Shown in pieces: positions 1-9,183 of a stretch of 64,000 bases of DNA. Where the stretch lies: positions 1,382,122-1,446,121 of the forward strand of contig NZ_FXBQ01000001.1 of NCBI RefSeq assembly GCF_900177545.1. The letters are read 5' to 3'. The position numbers and the translations under genes were made by a program. The number at the start of each line of letters is the position of its first letter. Positions within the stretch are counted from its first letter, which is position 1. Under the pieces are notes generated by a model. That model searched no databases, had not been told where the DNA came from, and saw only the letters and a list, made by a program, of their open reading frames with translations. Source of the DNA: Maritimibacter sp. HL-12 (GTDB taxonomy: Bacteria > Pseudomonadota > Alphaproteobacteria > Rhodobacterales > Rhodobacteraceae).

Positions 1-1
1 C

Positions 2-442
2 GTGATGGAACCGGTGTTCACAGAAGCCTGGGTGCAAGGTGCCGAGCCATTTGCCGCCGGCACCATGGGGCTGGAAGAGGCCTTCACCGCATCCCTCGAG
101 CCGTTTCGCGTATTCATGTCGGGGCGGATCGACGGTGAAACCTTCTTTTCGCTCGCAGAATTGCGGGAGCCGGGGACCGTCACCGAGCCCGGCCCGGATT
201 CACCGCTTTCCCTGCTCGTTCCCTCATTCCTGCTCAGCGAGATATCGCGCGCGTTTCAGATTGGATTTCTCATCTTCCTGCCATTTCTCGTCATCGACCT
301 CGTTGTTGCGGCAATACTCATGTCGATGGGGATGATGATGGTTCCGCCGGCCATCGTATCGTTGCCCTTCAAGCTCGCCTTCTTCGTCGTTGCCGACGGC
401 TGGAGCCTGGTCTCGGGTGCCCTGGTGCGCAGCTATTTCTGA
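2..442 (+). CDS. fliP: Flagellar biosynthetic protein FliP, C-terminal part (5' end outside window)
   Basis: FliP is a core membrane protein of the flagellar type III export gate. The visible 146 residues include the hydrophobic C-terminal half typical of the family: the stretch SEISRAFQIGFLIFLPFLVI, then a Met-rich segment (SMGMMMVPPAIVSLPFKL) and a last hydrophobic helix. The frame is open to the left window edge, so the N-terminal half and the true start are outside. It converges on flgI, which is part of the minus-strand flagellar operon. The 114 bases between them hold no gene. Confidence 0.93.
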   Translation: MMEPVFTEAWVQGAEPFAAGTMGLEEAFTASLEPFRVFMSGRIDGETFFSLAELREPGTVTEPGPDSPLSLLVPSFLLSEISRAFQIGFLIFLPFLVIDLVVAAILMSMGMMMVPPAIVSLPFKLAFFVVADGWSLVSGALVRSYF

Positions 443-556
443 TTGGTTTCCCGCGCCGTCCTGCGTCCGGAAAAGTCATCTCTTCCCGAAAGCCGGGTCG
501 TCCTTGCTCATCCGGTGGATCGTGCCCCGAGGCAAGCCGCGGCCAGCATCGGGGGT

Positions 557-1669
557 TCAGCGTACCACGAATTCGGCATGCAATGCCCCGGCCGCCTTGA
601 TGCTCTTCAGAATGTCGATCATGTCACGAGGGGCAACCCCGAGGGCATTGAGCCCCGATATGACTTCGGACAGCGAGGTGCCGCCACGGACTTCAGCAAG
701 GCCGATCCCGGGCTCTTCCACCAGGTTTGCTTCGGTACGCGGAACCACGAGGGCTTCTCCCTCGGTAAACGGGTTTGGCTGAACCACGAGGGGTTGCTCC
801 TCGATCCTGATGGTCAGGTTGCCCTGGCTGACCGCAACCCGGCTGATCCTTACATCTTCGCCCATGACGATGGTTCCCGAACGCTGATCGACAACAACCC
901 GGGCCTTCCGTTCTGGCGCAACGGCAATATTCTCGACCCGGCCCAACGCGTGCGCGGGGCTGCGGGCCTGCGTCGCGCCCACATCGAGTACGACCGTGCC
1001 CGCGTCGAGCATCCGGGCAACGACTCGGCCAAAACTTCCATTGATCGCGTCCTCGATCTTTTGAGCAGTTGTGAAATCGGGGTCGCGCAAGGCGAGCCGG
1101 ATCGTCTTGAGCTTGGTGAAGTCGAATTCGATCTCACGTTCAACACGGGCGCCGGCGGGGATCACGCCAGCGGTCGGCACCCCCTGAACAACTCTTGCGC
1201 CATCGCCTTCCGCCTCGGCCCCGCCCGCGATGATCGTACCTTGCGCAACGGCATAGATCTCGCCATCCGCCGCGTTGAGCGGCGTCATCACAAGCGTCCC
1301 GCCAAGAAGGCTTTTTGAATCGCCGATCGCCGAGACCGAAATGTCGAACTTCGACCCGGACCGCGCGAACGGCGGGAGGGTTGCGGTCACGAACACGGCG
1401 GCAACATTCTTCGGGCGAAATTGCTCGCCGGTGATATTCACGCCGAGCCGTTCGAGGATATTCGACATGATATCCTCGGTGAAGGGCGCATTCCGGATGC
1501 CATCGCCGGTTCCGTTGAGGCCGACAACAAGGCCGTAGCCGACCAGATCGTTGCCACGAACACCATCGAATTCCACAAGATCCTTGATACGGATCGCATT
1601 TGCCGACGATGGGACGGCCCAGGTTATTGCCAGGGCAAGTAGCGAAAGCAGGGCAAGGTATCGGGTCAT
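557..1669 (-). CDS. flgI: Flagellar P-ring protein FlgI
   Basis: FlgI forms the periplasmic P ring around the flagellar rod. The 370 residues start with a Sec signal peptide (hydrophobic stretch, cleavage near SSANA) followed by the hallmark IRIKDLVEFDGVRGNDLVGY and the GLVVGLNGTGDG motif. Length matches the family (about 365-375). It is the last gene of a minus-strand run flgE-flgK-flgL-flgI, and its start overlaps the flgL stop by 4 bases, which suggests translational coupling. Confidence 0.97.
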   Translation of the reverse strand: MTRYLALLSLLALAITWAVPSSANAIRIKDLVEFDGVRGNDLVGYGLVVGLNGTGDGIRNAPFTEDIMSNILERLGVNITGEQFRPKNVAAVFVTATLPPFARSGSKFDISVSAIGDSKSLLGGTLVMTPLNAADGEIYAVAQGTIIAGGAEAEGDGARVVQGVPTAGVIPAGARVEREIEFDFTKLKTIRLALRDPDFTTAQKIEDAINGSFGRVVARMLDAGTVVLDVGATQARSPAHALGRVENIAVAPERKARVVVDQRSGTIVMGEDVRISRVAVSQGNLTIRIEEQPLVVQPNPFTEGEALVVPRTEANLVEEPGIGLAEVRGGTSLSEVISGLNALGVAPRDMIDILKSIKAAGALHAEFVVR

Positions 1670-2673
1670 CGCATGTAATCCGTGAAGCGCAGGCCCGCTA
1701 TGCGGGCGGTGACGGTGTATAATGTCTCGATCTGGCTCTGGACGGCTTGCAGGGCCGTTGCCGTCTCGTATGGATCGGCCAGAACCAGGGCCCCGAGCGC
1801 CAGATCGTGCGCCGATGCCTCTGACGCATTCCTGACCTGCGCCGCCTCGACCCGGCCCTGGGCCGTCCCGATCCCGGCGCGAAGGTTGGTTAGGTCACTA
1901 TCGGCATTGATCAGGTGCAACGCCGCGTGGGAAAACAACTCTGCCTGCTGCGCAACATCGCCGGGCAACGCCCCTTCCGCCACCAATCCCGCGAAGGCAA
2001 GGCCCTTCAATGTCTCGCGGATCTCCGGCGAGTCGGCCCGAAGCTGGAACCCGAGGGTTTCGCCATCCGCGATCGCCATCGGGCCAAGTGCGGTCTGCGA
2101 GCCGAGATAGCCGAAGCTTTCGAACCCTCCGCCGACACCGAACCACGCATCGACCGCGGCGATCACATCGCCTGCCGTCGCCGCCCCGGCCACCGAGGCG
2201 GAAAGCGCGGCCAGCATGTCCTCTCCCCCGGCAAGGGCGGGCCCATCGGTGGCCGCACCGGAGAAAACCGTGCGCCCCGCTGCACTCGCATTGAGCTTGC
2301 TCACAACCGAGTCGAACTTCTGGCGCGCATCTTCGGCGCTTGCTTCGATCATCGTCCGATCGCGCGCGCCACTCGCGGCCAATAGCCCGGAAGTGAGGTC
2401 CCGCCCCGTCGTCTGGACATGGTCGAGGCTTGTCTGCGCCACTTCCAGAAAATGCGCCGCTTCGGTATTCGCGGTTCGGTAGGCGTTCAGCGCGGAGATG
2501 CTTCGCTCGATCGCGGCAACCGGGCCGAAATCGCCCGACAGCGTTGCGCCAAGATCGGTTTTTCGTCCGGTGGCCAGCTCTTGCCCGAGCTTCGTGAGGT
2601 CGGTTTTCAACGATACCGACAACCGGCGCAGCTGGAAGGTGTTTGCCAGATCTCCAACAGACAGCGTGGACAT
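1666..2673 (-). CDS. flgL: Flagellar hook-filament junction protein FlgL
   Basis: FlgL (HAP3) joins the hook to the filament and is exported by the flagellar secretion system. The 335 residues have flagellin-like helical ends: an N-terminal heptad-rich region (LRRLSVSLKTDLTKLGQELA) and a C-terminal helix (ATALQAVQSQIETLYTVTAR). There is no signal peptide, as expected for flagellar export. It starts 4 bases after flgK and overlaps flgI by 4 bases. Sequence divergence in the middle is normal for the family. The call rests on the termini and on the position between flgK and flgI. Confidence 0.9.
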   Translation of the reverse strand: MSTLSVGDLANTFQLRRLSVSLKTDLTKLGQELATGRKTDLGATLSGDFGPVAAIERSISALNAYRTANTEAAHFLEVAQTSLDHVQTTGRDLTSGLLAASGARDRTMIEASAEDARQKFDSVVSKLNASAAGRTVFSGAATDGPALAGGEDMLAALSASVAGAATAGDVIAAVDAWFGVGGGFESFGYLGSQTALGPMAIADGETLGFQLRADSPEIRETLKGLAFAGLVAEGALPGDVAQQAELFSHAALHLINADSDLTNLRAGIGTAQGRVEAAQVRNASEASAHDLALGALVLADPYETATALQAVQSQIETLYTVTARIAGLRFTDYMR

Positions 2674-2676
2674 GGC

Positions 2677-4137
2677 TCAGAGCTCCATAACGGCATCAAG
2701 CATGGCGCTGACCGTGGAAATGACCTTCGCATTCGCCGCGTAGGCTTGTTCGATCAACATCAGTTTCTGCAATTCGTGGTCCGTATCGACGCCGGCCTGC
2801 ATTTCCATGAATGCCAGGCTGTCTTTCTGGGCGGCTGCATGACTTTGGCGCGCCTCGGCGTCCACCCGCGCGGCACTTGCGGACGAAAGCAGATCCGCGA
2901 CCAGCCCACTGGCCGAACGCTGCACGCCGTGGAAGCCGCCCGACGCCGCAATGCGCGGTGCCAGCAGCGCCGATTTGATCTCCTGCAGCAGCGATGCATT
3001 GCCGACCTCGCCGGGCACGGCGGCCCCCAGCCCGTCGCGCAGGCGCCACGAGTCCCCCCCTGCGTCGGCAAGCACAAGGGAATTCACCGAAATCCGTGAC
3101 GCCAGCCCGGTTTCATCGGCAACACTGAAGGCTTGGCCTGCATCGGTCAGGAGCCCCGCATCGCCCGGCGCTCGCGATGCATCGAGCCCCGCATCCTGGA
3201 AACGTTCGATGAGGTCGCGGGCAACGGCGTCGAGCTGCGATTGCATGTTGGTTGCCAGGTCATCGCGGATCTCGAACAGGGCCGCAAGCGAGCCGCCGCC
3301 GATCGGGCTCCTGTCACCGCCGGTGCGCACAGCGTATCCGTTGATCGTGAGCCCCGAGAGCGCGCCCGACGCCTGGGTCATCTCGGGCACGATCACGCCC
3401 ACCTGCTGGAAATCGAGCTCGGCGGCGCGGCCATCGAGCACGATGGCGCCACCGGATGTATAGAGCGCGATCATGCCGTGGTCCCGCTCGACCTGGCGCA
3501 GGGGGATGATCGGTGAGAGCGCGTCGATCGCCTGCTGTCTTTGGTCCATCAGGGCGGATGGGTCCTGTCCCCGGGCCGTGGTCTCCTTGATTTTCGAGTT
3601 CAGGTTCTGGACCCGCAGAAGCCCGTCGTTGAGCTGGCGCACCTGTGCGTCGATCGCGGCGTCCGCACGCATGCGCGATGACTGAACCTCGCGTGACGCG
3701 GTGTTGAGATGTTCGGCGATATCCTGCGCCGCGCGCACGGCATTGTCGAGGCGGGCCGGATTATCCGGTCTGGACGCTGCCTCGATCAACGAGGCCTCGA
3801 ACGCGGCAATCCGGCCGGACAACGAGTTCTGATCGTCCGGAAGCCCGACCACCCCTTCCATCTGCGCATGAAAGCTCGCGAGTTCCGAGTGGTTTCCCGC
3901 CGCCGCATCCGCCAGGCGGCGGTCTTGCACGATCACCATGTCGACCTCGCGCCGCACGCCCGTCACGTTCACGCCGGAAGGGCTGCCATCGCCCATGTAG
4001 CGGGGCTGGAGTTGCAGTTCGCGGCGGCCATAGCCTTCGGTCATCGCGTTGGCGACATTCGACGAAACGAGTTCCGCCGCGCGCGACGAGGCCGTAAGGC
4101 CCGACAGGGCGTTGGCGAGGGAACCGGCGATGGTCAT
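2677..4137 (-). CDS. flgK: Flagellar hook-associated protein FlgK
   Basis: FlgK (HAP1) is the first junction protein between hook and filament. The 486 residues begin with the rod/hook N-terminal motif (ALSGLTASSRAAELVSSNVA) and end with the matching C-terminal helix (ELQKLMLIEQAYAANAKVIS). Central features include GYGRREL and the coiled RVQNLNSKIKETTARG region. The protein belongs to the flgE-flgK-flgL-flgI operon, 27 bases after flgE. Confidence 0.95.
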   Translation of the reverse strand: MTIAGSLANALSGLTASSRAAELVSSNVANAMTEGYGRRELQLQPRYMGDGSPSGVNVTGVRREVDMVIVQDRRLADAAAGNHSELASFHAQMEGVVGLPDDQNSLSGRIAAFEASLIEAASRPDNPARLDNAVRAAQDIAEHLNTASREVQSSRMRADAAIDAQVRQLNDGLLRVQNLNSKIKETTARGQDPSALMDQRQQAIDALSPIIPLRQVERDHGMIALYTSGGAIVLDGRAAELDFQQVGVIVPEMTQASGALSGLTINGYAVRTGGDRSPIGGGSLAALFEIRDDLATNMQSQLDAVARDLIERFQDAGLDASRAPGDAGLLTDAGQAFSVADETGLASRISVNSLVLADAGGDSWRLRDGLGAAVPGEVGNASLLQEIKSALLAPRIAASGGFHGVQRSASGLVADLLSSASAARVDAEARQSHAAAQKDSLAFMEMQAGVDTDHELQKLMLIEQAYAANAKVISTVSAMLDAVMEL

Positions 4138-4164
4138 CTGCTATCTCCTGGCCGCATCTCCGGT

Positions 4165-5481
4165 TCAGCGTTTGATGTTGGTGGTTTCCTGCAGCATCTC
4201 GTCAACCGTCTGGATCACCTTGGCATTTGACGAATAGGCACGTTGGGTCTGGATCAGGTTGGTCAGTTCGCCCGCGACATCCGTTGTCGAGCCTTCACGG
4301 GTGAAGCCGATCACCTCCCCCGTGGGCCCGTCGCCCGCATCCCAAAGGAAGAACGAGCCCGATTGCGGTGAGACCTGGTAGGTCTGGTTGGAATGCGAGA
4401 TCATGCCGTTGGGATTGGGCACGTCGACGAGGGGCACCTGGTAGATCGTGCGGGTGAAGCCGGTATCGTAGGTTGCCGTGACATAGCCGTTCACGTCGAT
4501 CTCGACCGAGGTGAGGTTGCCCACCGGCGATCCGTCCTTGGTGATCGATACCGGGGCAAAACTGTCGGACAACTGCGTGAGCCCACGCTGATCCCCGATC
4601 CGCCCGATCGTCAGTTCCAGCGGCCCGCCGCCGACGGTCAGATCCACCGTGCCATTCGCCGGATCATAGGCACCGCCCGAAACCTCCGTCACCGAGGCGA
4701 GCGTGCCGCCGTTGGCGCGGCTGTCATCGAAGGTGAGCGTGTATTCACCGACGATCGCATCAGCCGAGGCGCTGTCCCTGATTTGCATCGTCCAGGAGTT
4801 TGTGGGCGGGTCGCCATCGGCCGCCGGCAGCACGGGAACGAAGGTGACGTTCAACGCCTCCGAGGTCCCGAGGTTGCCGAAATACTCGATCGAGAGCGGA
4901 AGGGCATCGCCGGTGGCTCCGAATTCCGTATCCACGGCCGGCAGGTTCACGCCGAGGTTCATCCTGGTCGTCGGATCGCCGGATTGCTGGTTCACCTGAA
5001 CCGTGACCGGCTCCAACGCCGTCGCCGTATCGCGTGGGAAGGTGCCCACGTTCCCGTCGGCATCGGCCGGCCACCCGAGCAGCACAAGGCCGGTCTCGGT
5101 CTTGAGAATGCCATCCTTGTCGGTGCGGAACGATCCGGTCGTGGTCACCAGCATCGGCTTGTCGTCGCCCGCGTAATTCAGATAGGCCTCGTTGGTGACC
5201 GGCAGCATTCCACGGCCAGAGATCGCAACATCCATCGGGTTCGAGGTCGACACAAGCGGCCCGTTCTCGTCAATCAGGCGCTGCGTTGTCACCCGCACGC
5301 CGCCGGCTGAATAGGTGCCGGATCCGCTCAGTCCTCCGATCACCAGCGATTGGAAATCCGCCGTCGCGCGTTTGTAGCCGAAGGTGGCGGAGTTCGCGAT
5401 ATTGTCGGAAATCGTCGACAGCCGCGTGGCGTTCGCATTCAGTCCGGCAACACCGGCACTCAGGGAAGAGGAAATCGTCAT
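4165..5481 (-). CDS. flgE: Flagellar hook protein FlgE
   Basis: FlgE polymerises into the flexible hook. The 438-residue protein has the N-terminal rod/hook motif (ANATRLSTISDNIANSATFG) and the C-terminal motif (LTNLIQTQRAYSSNAKVIQT). The ATG at 5481 is chosen because an AAAGG ribosome site lies a few bases upstream. A GTG 36 bases further upstream would add 12 residues with no hook-protein character. The middle carries FlgE-type domains, including a conserved LSTSNPMDVAISG-like segment (here LVSTSNPMDVAISGRG). It is the first gene of the flgE-K-L-I run, 89 bases after motB. Confidence 0.95.
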   Translation of the reverse strand: MTISSSLSAGVAGLNANATRLSTISDNIANSATFGYKRATADFQSLVIGGLSGSGTYSAGGVRVTTQRLIDENGPLVSTSNPMDVAISGRGMLPVTNEAYLNYAGDDKPMLVTTTGSFRTDKDGILKTETGLVLLGWPADADGNVGTFPRDTATALEPVTVQVNQQSGDPTTRMNLGVNLPAVDTEFGATGDALPLSIEYFGNLGTSEALNVTFVPVLPAADGDPPTNSWTMQIRDSASADAIVGEYTLTFDDSRANGGTLASVTEVSGGAYDPANGTVDLTVGGGPLELTIGRIGDQRGLTQLSDSFAPVSITKDGSPVGNLTSVEIDVNGYVTATYDTGFTRTIYQVPLVDVPNPNGMISHSNQTYQVSPQSGSFFLWDAGDGPTGEVIGFTREGSTTDVAGELTNLIQTQRAYSSNAKVIQTVDEMLQETTNIKR

Positions 5482-5527
5482 TGTGCGCCTTTCTGCTGCA
5501 ACCTCTTTGCGCACCATGAATAGCGCG

Positions 5528-5549
5528 GGCGGCTTAACAGCCGCCTAAC
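5528..5549. promoter_or_regulatory. Inverted repeat overlapping a CtrA-like half-site pair upstream of flgE
   Basis: Between motB and flgE a perfect 7-bp inverted repeat (GGCGGCT, loop TAAC, AGCCGCC) is present. The same bases contain TTAA, seven bases, then CTAAC (5534-5549), which differs by one base from the alphaproteobacterial CtrA consensus TTAA-N7-TTAAC. It could be a CtrA site for flgE or simply an intergenic hairpin. There is no T-run on either strand. Confidence 0.35.
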
Positions 5550-5570
5550 GCCCGATAACGTCCCGGTTCC

Positions 5571-6404
5571 TCATCGTTTCGTGCGCAAGAGGATCAGTTC
5601 GATCCGGTTGTTGCGCACGGCCATCGGGTTCTGCACCACCGGTTCGCGGTTGGCATGACCGGTGACCCGGCGCATCCTCTCCTGTGCGATGCCCTCGGCC
5701 TCCAGCATTTCGCGCACGCGACTGGCCCGGTCGCCGGACAGCTCCCACGCGGTGTTGTGTGCAATCACCACCGGTTGCGCGGCCACGTGGCCTTCGAGCG
5801 CGATGCCGTTCTTCACAAGACCGAATGCGCCCGCGATCAACGTCACGAGTTCCTGCATGACCGGCTCGGGGTCGCTGCCGCCCGCGCCGAAGAGCGGCTC
5901 TTCGTCGAGATCGAAGAGCTCGATCATCAAGCCCTCGTCGCTGAGTTCGGTCACGATGTGCCGTCGGGCCAGTTCGCTGGCCATGCTCTCACCGGAATTG
6001 CCGGTCAGCGCCTCTTCGAGTTCCGCAAGCGCCTGCTGTTCAAGCGCTGCGTCTTGCGCGCTCATGCCCTGTCCGGCATCGGCCTGCTCGTCCGTCACCT
6101 TGCTCGGCACGCCGCCGTGACCGGTATGGGCCATGGTCTCGTCGGTGAACACGCTGTCACCGCCGAACGCACCATCGCCGCCACCGGACGCGCGCATCAC
6201 CGGGATTGTCGGGCTGAAATAATCCGCAAGCCCCTTGCGCTGCTTTTCCGTTGTCGCGTTCAAAAGCCACATCAACATGAAGAAGGCCATCATCGCGGTC
6301 ACGAAATCGGCATAGGCCACCTTCCATGCCCCGCCGTGGTGGCTTTCGCCACTGACCTTTTTGACCTTCTTGTAGATGATGGGCGCATTACCCTGCGCGC
6401 TCAT
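5571..6404 (-). CDS. motB: Flagellar motor stator protein MotB
   Basis: MotB anchors the proton-driven stator to peptidoglycan. The 277-residue protein has a basic N-terminal tail, the plug/TM region AWKVAYADFVTAMMAFFMLM with the channel aspartate (YADF), and a C-terminal OmpA-like domain (RASRVREMLEAEGI and the end NPMAVRNNRIELILL). The ATG at 6404 follows a GTGAGGTG ribosome site, so it is preferred to a GTG 12 bases upstream. motA is not in the window. It is upstream of flgE on the same strand. Confidence 0.93.
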   Translation of the reverse strand: MSAQGNAPIIYKKVKKVSGESHHGGAWKVAYADFVTAMMAFFMLMWLLNATTEKQRKGLADYFSPTIPVMRASGGGDGAFGGDSVFTDETMAHTGHGGVPSKVTDEQADAGQGMSAQDAALEQQALAELEEALTGNSGESMASELARRHIVTELSDEGLMIELFDLDEEPLFGAGGSDPEPVMQELVTLIAGAFGLVKNGIALEGHVAAQPVVIAHNTAWELSGDRASRVREMLEAEGIAQERMRRVTGHANREPVVQNPMAVRNNRIELILLRTKR

Positions 6405-6601
6405 CCCACACCTCACATTTCACCCGCGGTCAGGTCTAGCAGAGCGGCGTGAACGTCAGCTTAACACATTCAATTCTAAGCACTTCTCTGCGGGGTCACA
6501 GGTTCGGCGCGCAAACATGACATTTTTGTGATACCTTTACCCCGTCTTCCCTCGAAGACGCGCGAAATCCAGGCCCTGAGGGGCAATGAAGGGAGGGTTC
6601 T

Positions 6602-6970
6602 ATGAAAGGTATAGCGTTCTGGTTCTTTCTCGTGGCCGTGCTGAGCGTCGCGATCGGCATGGCTTGGGGCATTCAGATGTCGGCCTCGGGCAATCACGCG
6701 CTCTCGGGCGCGCATGCCCATCTCAATCTCGTCGGCTGGGCAAGCCTGGGCTTGTTCGGCATCTATTACCACATGGTCCCGGAAGCGGCGGAAAAACCAC
6801 TTGCCAAGGTTCATTTCGCGGTGGCCGTGGCCGGCGTGGTAGTGATGGTCCCCGGCATCGCGCTGGCAATTACCGAACGTGGCGACATGCTCGCAATCAT
6901 CGGCTCGCTGCTGACCTTCGCCTCGATCCTGATCTTCCTCTACACGGTCGCACGGCACCGCACCGCCTGA
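6602..6970 (+). CDS. Small four-helix membrane protein resembling a haem-copper oxidase subunit I fragment
   Basis: The 122-residue protein has four hydrophobic segments (about 5-25, 40-58, 70-88, 96-115). The motif SGAHAHLNLVGWASLG followed by YYHMVPEA resembles the histidine-bearing helix II region of haem-copper oxidase subunit I, but the protein is far shorter than a real subunit I (about 450-550). A strong ribosome site (GGGAGGG) precedes the ATG. It stands alone between divergent motB and convergent dapB, with no oxidase genes nearby. Haem binding is an inference; the function is unknown. Confidence 0.75.
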   Translation: MKGIAFWFFLVAVLSVAIGMAWGIQMSASGNHALSGAHAHLNLVGWASLGLFGIYYHMVPEAAEKPLAKVHFAVAVAGVVVMVPGIALAITERGDMLAIIGSLLTFASILIFLYTVARHRTA

Positions 6971-6976
6971 GGTGGA

Positions 6977-7747
6977 TCACAGGAGATTGTCGAGCCCGCG
7001 CACGAGGCCGACAATCTCCATCACCTTGCGCGCGGCGAGGAGTGTGCCATCGGCGTAGATCGTCGGGTCTTTCCCGGCGTCATGGGTGATGGTGAGCCGC
7101 GAATTGCCGTGTGCGAAGGTGCTTGTCACCGTGGCCGCGTAAGACGGCAGGCGCAGGCTGTGCACCTGAACGCCGTTCACCGTGCCGCCGCGCAGGCCCG
7201 GCTCGCCTTTCACGCTTGCCGGGTCCACCCCGAAGGCAGGTTGCTTCACTGCGCCCATCCGCTCGGCAAGTTCTCGCGCGGTGCCGGTGGGGGCGTCGGT
7301 CTTGCCGGGTTTTGCGTAGTCGATCACTTCGAACCAGTCGAGATATTCCGCGGCCAACAGGCTGAAGCGGGTCATGAGCGCGGCAGTGAGCGCGAAATTG
7401 CCCGAGGCCACCACGCCCACACCGGCCGCGCGCGCTGCGGCGTCGATCTTGGCGTAGTCCGCCGCCGTCAGCCCGCTGGTGCCGACCACCACGCGCCTGC
7501 CCGCGGCCACCGCCGCCAAGGTATGACCCATGATCGCCTCGGGCGCGGTATAGTCGATCAGCACGTCGAACCCCGGCCCTGCGAGTGCGTCGTCGAGGCT
7601 GGCGAAACAGGGCGCGCCGTGAATCTCCTGCCCTGCCGCGCGCCGGGCCACGCAGGACACCAGTGCCATGTCCCCGGCCGCCGCCACCGCTTCGGCAATC
7701 GCGCCCCCGGTCCAGCCGGTGGCCCCGGCCATGCAAACCTTCAGCAT
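6977..7747 (-). CDS. dapB: DapB-family dihydrodipicolinate reductase with atypical active site
   Basis: The family uses NAD(P)H to reduce 4-hydroxy-tetrahydrodipicolinate in lysine/diaminopimelate synthesis. The 256 residues show an N-terminal Rossmann motif ([12 protein letters not shown]), [17 protein letters not shown] and the C-terminal DapB signature end. In ordinary DapB the active site reads E-x-HHRxKxDAPSGTA. Here residues 140-157 read [18 protein letters not shown], so the lysine (K149) and DAPxGTA are kept but the two histidines are replaced by A145-K146. It is therefore probably a paralogue with another substrate. It is divergent from hmgA, 89 bases away, and could share a control region with it. 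Confidence 0.75.
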   Translation of the reverse strand: MLKVCMAGATGWTGGAIAEAVAAAGDMALVSCVARRAAGQEIHGAPCFASLDDALAGPGFDVLIDYTAPEAIMGHTLAAVAAGRRVVVGTSGLTAADYAKIDAAARAAGVGVVASGNFALTAALMTRFSLLAAEYLDWFEVIDYAKPGKTDAPTGTARELAERMGAVKQPAFGVDPASVKGEPGLRGGTVNGVQVHSLRLPSYAATVTSTFAHGNSRLTITHDAGKDPTIYADGTLLAARKVMEIVGLVRGLDNLL

Positions 7748-7836
7748 CGCTTCCTCCCTTTCCCTTGACTTCGTTTCAGCCGCAACGATACTTTCTCCCT
7801 GCGACAGGATGTATCACCGATACGGGGGAAAACGCC

Positions 7837-9183
7837 ATGACCCGCGAAATGACCCGGGCTGAAAGCCCGATGGGCACAACACCCGGCTACATGCCCGGCT
7901 TCGGCAATGATTTCGAGACCGAAGCGCTGCCCGGCGCGCTGCCGCGCGGCCAGAACAGCCCGCAGAAATGCAACTACGGGCTCTATGCCGAGCAGCTTTC
8001 CGGCACCGCCTTCACCGCCCCGCGCGGCCAGAACGAACGCAGCTGGTGCTATCGCATCCGGCCTTCGGTGAAGCACACAGGCCGGTTCGAGAAGATCGAC
8101 ATGCCCTGGTGGCGGAGTGCGCCGAACATCGACCCGGACCTGATCTCGCTCGGTCAATACCGCTGGGATCCGGTGCCGTACACCGACGCGCCGCTCACCT
8201 TCGTCACCGGCATGCGCACGATGACCACGGCGGGCGACGTGAACACCCAAACCGGCATGGCCGCACACATCTACCTCGCCAACAACTCGATGGAGGACGA
8301 GTATTTCTACTCCGCCGACGGCGAGCTTCTGGTGGTGCCGCAGGAAGGGCTTCTGCGCTTCCACACCGAGCTTGGCACGATCGACCTCGCGCCGAAGGAG
8401 ATCGCGATCATCCCGCGCGGCCTCGTCTACCGCGTGGAAGTGGTCGAAGGCCCGGCGCGCGGTTTCGTTTGCGAGAACTACGGCCAGAAATTCGACCTGC
8501 CGAACCGTGGCCCGATCGGGGCCAACTGCCTCGCCAACCCGCGCGACTTTCTCACCCCCGTCGCCGCCTTCGAAGATCGCGAAGTGCCTTCGACCGTCAC
8601 GATCAAGTGGTGCGGCCAGTTTCACCAGACGAAGATCGGCCACTCGCCGCTCGACGTGGTGGCCTGGCACGGCAATTACGCCCCGGTGAAATACGACCTC
8701 ACCACCTACTCCCCGGTCGGTGCGATCCTGTTCGATCACCCCGATCCCTCGATCTTCACCGTGCTCACCGCGCCCTCCGGGCAGGAGGGCACCGCGAACA
8801 TCGACTTCGTGCTGTTCCGGGAACGCTGGATGGTGGCCGAAAACACCTTCCGCCCGCCGTGGTACCACAAGAACGTCATGTCGGAGCTGATGGGCAATAT
8901 CTACGGCCAGTATGACGCAAAGCCCAAGGGCTTCGTGCCGGGCGGGGTGAGCCTGCACAACTGCATGCTGCCGCATGGCCCCGATGCCCCGGCCTTCGAA
9001 GGTGCCTCGAACGCCGAGCTTGCGCCGGTGAAACTCGACAATACCATGAGCTTCATGTTCGAAACCCGCTTTCCGCAGCACCTGACCGCCTTCGCCGCGA
9101 AGGAGGCCCCGCTCCAGGACGATTACATTTCCTGCTGGGACGGGATCGAGAAGAAGTTCGACGGCACGCCGGGCGAGAAATGA
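7837..9183 (+). CDS. hmgA: Homogentisate 1,2-dioxygenase
   Basis: This Fe(II) enzyme opens the ring of homogentisate to maleylacetoacetate in tyrosine/phenylalanine degradation. The 448 residues contain the family motifs [35 protein letters not shown], and the iron-site region around [14 protein letters not shown], with ending typical of HmgA. The ATG at 7837 is set by a purine-rich ribosome site and by alignment of the expected N-terminus. The downstream hydrolase gene overlaps its stop by 4 bases. The divergent upstream neighbour is the DapB-like gene. Confidence 0.97.
   Translation: MTREMTRAESPMGTTPGYMPGFGNDFETEALPGALPRGQNSPQKCNYGLYAEQLSGTAFTAPRGQNERSWCYRIRPSVKHTGRFEKIDMPWWRSAPNIDPDLISLGQYRWDPVPYTDAPLTFVTGMRTMTTAGDVNTQTGMAAHIYLANNSMEDEYFYSADGELLVVPQEGLLRFHTELGTIDLAPKEIAIIPRGLVYRVEVVEGPARGFVCENYGQKFDLPNRGPIGANCLANPRDFLTPVAAFEDREVPSTVTIKWCGQFHQTKIGHSPLDVVAWHGNYAPVKYDLTTYSPVGAILFDHPDPSIFTVLTAPSGQEGTANIDFVLFRERWMVAENTFRPPWYHKNVMSELMGNIYGQYDAKPKGFVPGGVSLHNCMLPHGPDAPAFEGASNAELAPVKLDNTMSFMFETRFPQHLTAFAAKEAPLQDDYISCWDGIEKKFDGTPGEK

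Noticed and set aside
7741-9081. 446-codon frame on the minus strand over hmgA
   Set aside because: Composed of His/Arg/Gly-rich sequence typical of antisense frames in GC-rich genes; hmgA in the other strand is certain.
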